DNA of 12,380 bases. It comes from DXYV01 sp045543215 (GTDB taxonomy: Bacteria > Bacillota > Clostridia > Oscillospirales > Oscillospiraceae). A program made the position numbers and the translations under genes. The notes beneath the pieces were generated by a model. The model was given only the letters and a program-made list of their open reading frames with translations, made no database searches and was not told the origin of the DNA. The number at the start of each line of letters is the position of its first letter. Position 1 is the stretch's first letter. Location of the stretch: contig JAZQMD010000045.1 in assembly GCA_045543215.1 (NCBI GenBank), positions 1-12,380 of the forward strand, in the 5' to 3' direction. Positions 1 through 5,028 of this stretch are shown here, one piece after another.

Positions 1-969
1 CTCCAAAGCATCCCTTAGTTCTTGCCTGGCACCAGCAGTCTCCTGATCCAACTCCCTGCGGCCGCCATTATACTCAGACCAGCCGATATCCAGCTCCTTA
101 CGGGCATCTGCCAGTTCCTGAGCAGCATCAGCCAATTCTGCCTTCCCATCTGCCTCTGCCTGCTCATACTCCATCCTGGCACTGTCCAGCTCGCCCTGGG
201 CCTTTCCCACCACTTCCTCATAGCGCAAGGCAGCCCGCTGATTAGCAAAACCTTCCAGCCCCGCCAAAAAGGAATCCATCTTCTCCTCATAGTCTGTTGC
301 ATAGCTGTCCAGTTCCGACATACCCGTCACGGTAAAATAGGCTACACCAAAATATTCCGCAGTAAAATTCTCTGGCAGAATATATAAAATGGCACTCACC
401 TTACCAGTGCCCAAAGTGGAACTGCCCCGATCCACGTAAATATACATGGGACTATCCACTGTGCCCACTACCGTATAGCTTTCCCGCGCCAGCACATCCT
501 CCGCATCGGATGCCGCCAAATCAAGGGTGATCGTATCTCCAACCTCCAGCCCCGTCTCTTCCAGAAAACTACGCTCAACCACGCACTCATCAGCACTGAG
601 AGGTAGTCGTCCCCCGGTCAAAGCCACTTGATTCATCTGATCCGGCAAGGATTGGACGGACAAGATTCGCTCGCCGCATACCGCATCCACCATCTGCCCC
701 CCTTCCACAGCCTCCACGCCGGGCTGGGCGGCCAAAATCTCCAAATCTTCTTTGGTCAGTCCCAAGGTGGATAACACCCGGCCATCCATCAGATTGTGCT
801 GGTCAAAATAAAGATCGGCAGTATATTTCATGTTGGGAGAAGTAGTTCGCAACCCTGCCAGAAAAGCCACCGATAATGCCGCAAGCAGGAAGATAGAGAA
901 AAAACGACTTCTTGTATTCCATATCTCCCGCAGAGCATCAGTAAACAGTCGATTCTTACCCCTTACCAT
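1..969 (-). CDS. FtsX-like ABC transporter permease, N-terminal part (cut by window edge)
   Basis: Reading leftward from the ATG at 969, an open frame of 323 codons continues to the window edge with no stop. It starts MVRGKNRLFTDALREIW, then has one hydrophobic segment at about residues 18-36 followed by an extracellular region, the usual start of FtsX/MacB-type permeases. The last 65 or so residues are strongly charged and heptad-like (repeats such as AELADAAQELADARKEL), predicting a long extracytoplasmic coiled coil. That architecture is typical of the large (often over 700 residue) FtsX permeases of Clostridia, so most of the gene, including the FtsX membrane domain, should lie outside. 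Its start overlaps the ATPase stop by 7 nt (ATGGTAA), so the two are translationally coupled partners. The substrate is unknown; lipids, peptides or a cell-wall regulatory role are all possible. Not listed by simple ATG-to-stop ORF calling because the stop is missing. Confidence 0.88.
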   Translation of the reverse strand, partial: MVRGKNRLFTDALREIWNTRSRFFSIFLLAALSVAFLAGLRTTSPNMKYTADLYFDQHNLMDGRVLSTLGLTKEDLEILAAQPGVEAVEGGQMVDAVCGERILSVQSLPDQMNQVALTGGRLPLSADECVVERSFLEETGLEVGDTITLDLAASDAEDVLARESYTVVGTVDSPMYIYVDRGSSTLGTGKVSAILYILPENFTAEYFGVAYFTVTGMSELDSYATDYEEKMDSFLAGLEGFANQRAALRYEEVVGKAQGELDSARMEYEQAEADGKAELADAAQELADARKELDIGWSEYNGGRRELDQETAGARQELRDALE

Positions 970-1667
970 TCAATTTCCTCCACCGGCGTGGGGCTTTCAT
1001 TGCACACCATACGTTCTACCCGCCCGTTCTTAATCTGGATCACACGGTCAGCCATAGGCATGAGGGCCATGTTATGCGTGATGACCACCACGGTCATACC
1101 CTGCTTACGGCAGGTATCCTGAAGCAGACCTAAAATCGCCTTTCCTGTGACATAGTCCAAAGCTCCGGTTGGCTCATCGCACAAAAGAAGCTTTGGATTT
1201 TTGGCCAGAGCGCGGGCAATGGCTACCCGCTGCTGCTCACCACCAGACAGCTGCCCGGGGAAATTGTTTAACCGTTGCCCAAGACCGACATGCTCCAGTA
1301 CCTGGGCCGCATCCAGAGGATCCCGGCAGATCTGGGCGGCAAGCTCCACATTTTCCAGGGCAGTCAGATTTTGTACCAGGTTATAGAACTGAAACACAAA
1401 GCCGATGTCATACCGTCGATATGTAGTCAGCTGCCGTGGACTATACCCGCTCACCAACTCATTATCCACCAAGATGCGCCCATCTGTACAAGTATCCATA
1501 CCGCCTAGCATGTTAAGCACTGTAGTCTTTCCTGCTCCGCTAGGCCCAACAATGACACAAAACTCCCCTTTTTCAATCTCAAAGTTTACGCCGTCCACCG
1601 CCGTCAGAACGACTTCTCCCATCTGATAGCATTTGACCACATTATCAAACGAGATAAAAGGTTCCAT
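963..1667 (-). CDS. ABC transporter ATP-binding protein (LolD/MacB-like)
   Basis: The 234-residue protein is the usual length for the nucleotide-binding subunit of FtsX-type exporters. It binds and hydrolyses ATP at the inner membrane face to power the permease encoded immediately downstream. Visible motifs: Walker A GPSGAGKT (41-48), Q-loop Q93 in VFQFYNL, signature LSGGEQQR (140-147), Walker B LLLCDEP (160-166), D-loop GALD (168-171) and H-loop H198. The start is supported by a strong GGAGGAAGG ribosome site just upstream of 1667. A candidate promoter lies at 1701-1730. The family (LolD, MacB, FtsE-like) is clear; the cargo cannot be read from the sequence. Confidence 0.95.
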   Translation of the reverse strand: MEPFISFDNVVKCYQMGEVVLTAVDGVNFEIEKGEFCVIVGPSGAGKTTVLNMLGGMDTCTDGRILVDNELVSGYSPRQLTTYRRYDIGFVFQFYNLVQNLTALENVELAAQICRDPLDAAQVLEHVGLGQRLNNFPGQLSGGEQQRVAIARALAKNPKLLLCDEPTGALDYVTGKAILGLLQDTCRKQGMTVVVITHNMALMPMADRVIQIKNGRVERMVCNESPTPVEEIEW

Positions 1668-1700
1668 TTCCTTCCTCCATCCTGCCGGATCCCGGCGAAT

Positions 1701-1730
1701 TTTATTCCCAGTTTACCTGATAATTGTGAA
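1701..1730 (-). promoter_or_regulatory. Possible promoter of the ABC exporter operon
   Basis: On the minus strand TTCACA (1725-1730) is followed after 18 nt by AATAAA (1701-1706). The -35 matches consensus at 5 of 6 positions and the -10 at 4 of 6. It is placed correctly, about 35-60 nt before the ATPase start, but AT-rich sequence gives such matches by chance. Confidence 0.3.
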
Positions 1731-1741
1731 TAAATCTACCT

Positions 1742-1769
1742 TTGACTGATTACCCTTGACTAATTACTC
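1742..1769 (+). repeat. Imperfect 14-bp tandem repeat overlapping the mntP promoter
   Basis: TTGACTGATTACCC (1742-1755) is followed directly by TTGACTAATTACTC (1756-1769), identical at 12 of 14 positions. The second copy supplies the -35 hexamer of the candidate mntP promoter. It may be a chance duplication or a pair of regulator half-sites. Confidence 0.6.
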
Positions 1770-1785
1770 TCTTTTCCAATAAAAT
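1756..1785 (+). promoter_or_regulatory. Promoter of the riboswitch-mntP transcript
   Basis: TTGACT (1756-1761), an 18-nt spacer and TAAAAT (1780-1785) each match the sigma-A hexamers at 5 of 6 positions. The expected start near 1792 falls a few nucleotides before the first riboswitch helix at 1799. Confidence 0.65.
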
Positions 1786-1798
1786 AAACTCAAATAAA

Positions 1799-1911
1799 GG
1801 AATAGTCCGCGCTGCTTGGAAGCGTAGCCTGGTTAACATACTGGCGGTTCTACCGTCTGGCCCGGTTTTTAAGGATGAGACTTATTCGTGGTCGGCACGG
1901 ATAAGCCTCAT
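1799..1911 (+). promoter_or_regulatory. yybP-ykoY-type manganese riboswitch
   Basis: This leader precedes mntP, the classical target of the yybP-ykoY Mn2+ riboswitch. The outer helix can form from GGAATAGTC (1799-1807) with GACTTATTC (1879-1887), with one bulged U. Inside lie an arm around 1810-1826, the conserved-looking segment GGTTAACATACTGG (1831-1844), and a hairpin GGCGGT-TCT-ACCGTC (about 1843-1857). The 3' strand of the outer helix is also the 5' strand of the downstream terminator. Mn2+ binding should therefore stabilise the aptamer, block the terminator and turn the exporter gene on. The mutually exclusive pairing and context are read directly from the sequence; assignment to the family rests on the remembered motif and gene context rather than a covariance-model score. 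Confidence 0.78.
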
Positions 1912-1920
1912 TTTTTCTTT
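1875..1920 (+). terminator. Riboswitch-controlled intrinsic terminator
   Basis: ATGAG-A-CTTATTCGTG (1875-1890) pairs with CACGGATAAG-C-CTCAT (1896-1911) around a GTCGG loop: 15 base pairs with one A-C mismatch, followed by TTTTTCTTT. It overlaps the aptamer's closing strand, so it acts as the expression platform. Confidence 0.85.
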
Positions 1921-1973
1921 TCCCCACGCATATACGCATATCAGTAACAATGAAAAGAAGGAACGTGATCTTT

Positions 1974-2540
1974 ATGGGTTTAGGAGAATTGATTCTCATT
2001 GCCGTTGGCTTATCCATGGATGCCTTTGCTGTTTCTATCTGTAAAGGCCTTTCCCTTCGTAGACTGAACTGGCGAAATGCGGCACTTGTCGGTCTGTATT
2101 TCGGTCTGTTCCAGGCCTTGATGCCCACCCTCGGATATCTGCTTGGCTCCGTCTTTGCCGATGCAGTAGCCCATATTGACCATTGGATCGCCTTTTTCCT
2201 CCTTGGTGCCATCGGAACTAACATGATTCGGGAAGGCTTGAAGGATGACGAAGAAAGTTGTAACGCCTCCCTACACTTTAAGGATATGGTCGTGCTGGCC
2301 CTGGCAACCTCCATCGATGCCCTGGCTATCGGGGTTTCCTTCGCTTTCCTACAGGTGGATATCCTCCCGGCAGCCAGTATTATTGGAGCGGTTACCTTCC
2401 TACTATCTATACTGGGTGTACAGCTTGGACGTATGTTTGGCGCACACTTCCAGTCTAAAGCCGAACTTTTGGGTGGATTCGTACTCCTCCTTCTGGGGAC
2501 AAAAATTTTATTGGAACATCTTGGTCTACTCTCCCTTTGA
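1974..2540 (+). CDS. mntP: Manganese efflux pump MntP
   Basis: This integral membrane exporter removes excess Mn2+ from the cytoplasm. The protein has about six hydrophobic segments arranged as two related halves, each with a conserved acidic motif: LSMDAFAVS (D16) and TSIDALAIG (D115), the residues used for metal transport in the family. The ATG at 1974 is chosen over the in-frame ATG at 1950. It gives 188 residues, the length of E. coli MntP, it begins at the normal N-terminus, and it has an AAGGA upstream at a slightly long spacing; the 1950 start has no ribosome site and adds a charged MKRRNVIF stretch. The gene is monocistronic and sits behind a Mn2+ riboswitch, so expression should rise with manganese. 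Confidence 0.93.
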   Translation: MGLGELILIAVGLSMDAFAVSICKGLSLRRLNWRNAALVGLYFGLFQALMPTLGYLLGSVFADAVAHIDHWIAFFLLGAIGTNMIREGLKDDEESCNASLHFKDMVVLALATSIDALAIGVSFAFLQVDILPAASIIGAVTFLLSILGVQLGRMFGAHFQSKAELLGGFVLLLLGTKILLEHLGLLSL

Positions 2541-2596
2541 TTTCGTCAGTTCCCTTTCTTATCCAATTTAAAAACATAAAAATTATAAAAAACTAC

Positions 2597-2625
2597 TTGA
2601 CAAGTAGGTTAGCCTGTGCTAACAT
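2597..2625 (+). promoter_or_regulatory. Strong promoter with embedded palindromic operator
   Basis: TTGACA (2597-2602) is a perfect -35, followed by a 17-nt spacer and TAACAT (2620-2625), a 4-of-6 -10. The upstream 40 nt are A/T-rich like an UP element. The spacer and -10 carry the perfect palindrome GTTAGC-CTGT-GCTAAC. Predicted transcription start is near 2632. Confidence 0.75.
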
Positions 2626-2652
2626 AAGCTCATGAGTTAGGTATAGCTAACT
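2608..2652. promoter_or_regulatory. Two GTTAGC-type palindromes, possible DtxR/MntR-family operator
   Basis: Operator 1 is GTTAGC-N4-GCTAAC (2608-2623), between the -35 and -10. Operator 2 is AGTTAGGTATAGCTAACT (2635-2652), an 18-bp palindrome with one mismatch, at the predicted start site. Both share TTAG/CTAA arms with the known iron-box of DtxR/IdeR regulators (TTAGGTTAGSCTAACCTAA), which are metal-dependent repressors. Position over the promoter fits repression. The regulator's identity is inference. Confidence 0.55.
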
Positions 2653-2728
2653 TCCTTTTCCTCCTAATGTTCCGAACCAGGGAAACTCTCCCACCCGTGT
2701 CTTCTTAGGCACGGGTGTTTCCCTTTTT
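2632..2728 (+). ncRNA. Candidate metal-regulated small RNA of about 100 nt
   Basis: The segment runs from the start predicted by the promoter at 2597-2625 to an intrinsic terminator. It contains no convincing coding frame. Predicted parts are a 5' hairpin formed by operator 2 (AGTTAG/CTAACT), an unpaired pyrimidine-rich stretch CTTCCTTTTCCTCCT (2651-2665) complementary to Shine-Dalgarno sequences, and the 3' terminator hairpin. Metal-repressed promoter, short length, C/U-rich seed and terminator resemble the Fur-regulated FsrA of Bacillus and RyhB of enterobacteria in design, not in sequence. Alternatives are the stranded leader of a lost metal-uptake operon such as feoAB, or an attenuator. 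Expression has not been shown. Confidence 0.45.
2680..2728 (+). terminator. Intrinsic terminator of the orphan short transcript
   Basis: CACCCGTG (2692-2699) pairs with CACGGGTG (2710-2717) around a 10-nt loop. A lower helix GGGAAA/TTTCCC (2680-2685 with 2718-2723) is separated by a small internal bulge, followed by TTTTT (2724-2728). It would also stop readthrough from mntP. Confidence 0.82.
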
Positions 2729-2751
2729 CATTAAAAACAAATGTATATATG

Positions 2752-2796
2752 TGTAATTTAAGGACCACAGGCATTACCCGTGGTCCTTAAATTACA
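2752..2796. terminator. Perfect 17-bp inverted repeat, likely terminator
   Basis: TGTAATTTAAGGACCAC (2752-2768) pairs perfectly with 2780-2796 around an 11-nt loop. It lies just past the 3' end of the minus-strand response-regulator remnant, so it probably was that operon's terminator. The U-rich part lies inside the stem (CCTTAAATT), so it can work in both directions. Confidence 0.65.
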
Positions 2797-2828
2797 TAAT
2801 CTTTATTTACTTTTCATGAAAGCATAAT

Positions 2829-3164
2829 TTATGCCAACGGAAGATATACGAAAAATGTCTTTCTCCCACTACTACTCTCCACCCAAATTCTTTCGTAGTT
2901 CCCTGCCGCCTCCCAAGCCGGTGTACTACGGCGGCGCAGCAGTGCATTGATACAGGCCAGCAGTTCTCTTGTGTAGAACGGCTTGGTGAGATAATAATCA
3001 GCCCCAGCGTTGAGGCCCTCTATCCGATCCTCCAGTTCTGATTTGGCGGTAAACATTAAAATGGGTGTGGCGCATCGGCTGGCCCGCACCTGACGTGCCA
3101 CCTGATATCCATCTAACTTAGGCATCATTACGTCATGGTGGCATGAATTTTCCACCGACAGCAT
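2829..3164 (-). pseudogene. Response regulator receiver remnant fused to histidine kinase tail
   Basis: The 111-codon frame holds most of an OmpR-type receiver domain: phosphoacceptor D11 in DVMMPKLDG, switch T39 in LMFTAK, and K61 in YYLTKPF. About 40 residues expected between the first strand and DVMMP are missing, with MLSVENS perhaps being the original start. After LLRRRSTPAWEAAG the DNA-binding domain is absent. Instead the last 20 or so codons read RIWVESSSGRKTFFVYLPLA, matching the C-terminal end of histidine kinase ATPase domains (I-x-VES-x-G-x-x-TxFxVYLP). The simplest reading is a regulator-kinase operon that lost most of both genes by deletion, leaving an in-frame scar. It cannot bind DNA; the phosphoacceptor remains, but the receiver fold is incomplete. 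Confidence 0.82.
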
Positions 3165-3238
3165 ACTTTTTACCTAAAATCCAGCTAAATTTTTTCTTCA
3201 CAATATGTATTCTTAAACAAATTATTTTTATATTTTCC

Positions 3239-3267
3239 TTGACTTTTATTACATTTTATGCCATAGT
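3239..3267 (+). promoter_or_regulatory. Candidate promoter of the CoA-transferase gene
   Basis: TTGACT (3239-3244), a 17-nt spacer and CATAGT (3262-3267) precede the gene by about 40 nt. The -10 is only a 4-of-6 match. Confidence 0.45.
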
Positions 3268-3309
3268 CATAGAAGGTTTTATATCATTCACTTGAGAGGA
3301 GATACTTAG

Positions 3310-4659
3310 ATGGACTATCAAGAATTATATAAACAAAAGCTGACCACTGCCGCCGAAGCCGTAAAAGTGGTTAAAACAGGAGACTGGGTTGATTACGGTT
3401 TCTGTGCCAACCATCCTGTCGCACTGGACAAAGCCCTGGCCGAGCGGATGGCTGCTGATCCCTCCCTGACCAACCTGCAGTTCCGAGGCGGCGTTGCCCT
3501 GTGGCAACCAGAGGTCACAAAACTACCCGATGTGACCGAGCGGCTGACCTGGAACTCTTGGCACACCAGTGGGATCGAACGCAAATTTATTGAAAAGGGC
3601 TTCTGCTTCTATCAGCCCTTGCGCTACTCCGAGATGCCAAGGTATTACCGTGAAAACATCAAGCATGTAGATGTGGCCTTCATTCAGGTAGCTCCCATGG
3701 ATAAGCACGGATGGTTTAACTTCGGCCTGAGTTCTTCCCAGCTAAGTGCTTTGTGCGAGGTGGCCGACACCATCGTTGTGGAGGTCAATCAGAATATGCC
3801 TGTTTGCCTGGGCGGCTCTGAAGTAGGCGTACATATTGACGATGTGGCTATGGTGGTAGAGGGTGACAATCCTCCCATCGCTCAAATGCCCTCCTCCACT
3901 CCCTCTGAGGTAGATCAGGCCGTTGCTAAACTCATTCTGCCCGAGCTTCATGACGGCTGCTGTCTCCAGCTTGGTATTGGTGGCATGCCCAATGCAGTTG
4001 GTATACTTATCGCCCAGTCTGACCTGAAGGATCTTGGTGTTCATACCGAGATGTATGTAGATGCCTTCGTAGACATTGCTATGGCTGGCAAGATTACTGG
4101 TGCCCAGAAAGCCATCGACAAGGGGCGGCAGGTTTATACCTTTGCAGCCGGCTCCAAAAAACTCTACGACTATCTGGATAATAATCCTGCCTGCATGTCC
4201 GCTCCTGTTGATTATGTCAATGATATTCGAGTTGTCTCCTCCTTGGATAATTTTATCTCCATCAATAATGCCGTTGAGGTCGATCTTTTCGGCCAGGTGG
4301 CCAGTGAATCCTCTGGTACCCGTCACATCAGCGGTGCTGGCGGCGCTCTGGATTTCGTTTTAGGTGCCTACCTCTCCAAGGGTGGAAAGAGCTTCATCTG
4401 CTGCTCCTCTACCGTGAAGAATAAAGATGGTTCACTCAAGAGCCGCCTCACCCCCTATATCACTCCCGGCGGCATTATCACCGCTACACGCTCTAATATC
4501 CACTACCTGGCCACCGAGTACGGTCTGGTCAACCTGAAGGGTACCACAACCTGGCAGCGGGCTGAAATGATTATCTCCATCGCCCATCCGGACTTCCGTG
4601 ACGAGCTTATTGCGGAAGCTGAAAAAATGCGCATCTGGAGAAAGTCCAATAAGCGGTAA
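3310..4659 (+). CDS. but: Butyryl-CoA:acetate CoA-transferase family protein
   Basis: The 449-residue cytosolic enzyme belongs to the acetyl-CoA hydrolase/4-hydroxybutyrate CoA-transferase family. It most resembles the enzyme that swaps CoA from butyryl-CoA to acetate, the last step of butyrate production in gut Clostridia. Visible landmarks are GIGGMPNA (222-229), the HTEMYVDAFVD segment whose E247 aligns with the catalytic glutamate (E238 of Clostridium aminobutyricum AbfT), the long conserved stretch NFISINNAVEVDLFGQVASE (314-333), GAGGALDFV (342-350) and TEYGLVNLKG. Length is normal and no break is seen. The start has a good GAGAGGAG site 8 nt upstream. It stands alone between its own promoter and terminator. 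Related enzymes accept 4-hydroxybutyrate or propionate, so exact substrate choice is less certain than the family. Confidence 0.88.
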   Translation: MDYQELYKQKLTTAAEAVKVVKTGDWVDYGFCANHPVALDKALAERMAADPSLTNLQFRGGVALWQPEVTKLPDVTERLTWNSWHTSGIERKFIEKGFCFYQPLRYSEMPRYYRENIKHVDVAFIQVAPMDKHGWFNFGLSSSQLSALCEVADTIVVEVNQNMPVCLGGSEVGVHIDDVAMVVEGDNPPIAQMPSSTPSEVDQAVAKLILPELHDGCCLQLGIGGMPNAVGILIAQSDLKDLGVHTEMYVDAFVDIAMAGKITGAQKAIDKGRQVYTFAAGSKKLYDYLDNNPACMSAPVDYVNDIRVVSSLDNFISINNAVEVDLFGQVASESSGTRHISGAGGALDFVLGAYLSKGGKSFICCSSTVKNKDGSLKSRLTPYITPGGIITATRSNIHYLATEYGLVNLKGTTTWQRAEMIISIAHPDFRDELIAEAEKMRIWRKSNKR

Positions 4660-4725
4660 AGCCCCCTTTAAACTTCCATATAGGAATCGATCTAATGAAG
4701 TTCTTATAAACTTCCTAATCATTTT

Positions 4726-4770
4726 AAAAGCCTCGTAAAGGCCAACAGCCTTTACGAGGCTTTTATTTTA
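4726..4770. terminator. Bidirectional intrinsic terminator between convergent genes
   Basis: AAAAGCCTCGTAAAGG (4726-4741) pairs perfectly over 16 bp with 4749-4764, loop CCAACAG, followed by TTTTATTTTA on the plus strand. On the minus strand it is followed by TTTTAAAA, so it can end the CoA-transferase transcript and the convergent ATPase/microprotein transcript. Confidence 0.88.
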
Positions 4771-4790
4771 CTCAGAGGATTTTACAAGCT

Positions 4791-4931
4791 TTATAATGTA
4801 AAAATTAACACCGAAACAGAGAAGTAAGCTGCCGTAAGCAAACGTCCGTACTTACCCCACCATCTCCTCGGACACAAAGGAGCCAACAAAGTCAAACACA
4901 TGAAAACCATATAGCGCATTAAAAAGCCCAT
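4791..4931 (-). CDS. Putative small two-helix membrane protein
   Basis: A 46-codon frame not called as a gene by length-limited methods. The sequence is MGFLMRYMVFMCLTLLAPLC, a basic and aromatic turn PRRWWGKYGR, then LLTAAYFSVSVLIFTL, which predicts two membrane helices with a short positively charged loop. An AAGGTGG ribosome site (4941-4947) lies 9 nt before the ATG at 4931; an alternative ATG at 4940 would add three residues but overlaps that spacing. It lies 97 nt behind the P-type ATPase on the same strand, and the first strong terminator comes only after it. The function is unknown. Co-transcription with the Ca2+ pump makes a regulatory subunit conceivable, but that is inference, and a chance ORF is not excluded. 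Confidence 0.45.
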   Translation of the reverse strand: MGFLMRYMVFMCLTLLAPLCPRRWWGKYGRLLTAAYFSVSVLIFTL

Positions 4932-5028
4932 ATCGTCCATCCACCTTCATCTATACTATTAACAATATATGAAAGGTAGCAACGGGAAGTGAATCCTCTT
5001 TTAATTAAATTTAAGGAAAATATCCTTT

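Noticed and set aside
22..387. 121-codon plus-strand ORF opposite the permease
   Set aside because: Shadow of the coiled-coil-coding part of the permease.
2668..2709. 13-codon ORF (MFRTRETLPPVSS) within the candidate small RNA
   Set aside because: It is preceded by pyrimidine-rich sequence instead of a ribosome site, and its end lies in the terminator loop.
3742..4326. 194-codon minus-strand ORF opposite the CoA-transferase
   Set aside because: Shadow of a well-recognised gene; no ribosome site and no family features.
4998..5028. Small hairpin AAGGA/TCCTT just after the P-type ATPase stop as a terminator
   Set aside because: Only about 5 bp with a poor T-run; the strong terminator is at 4726-4764.
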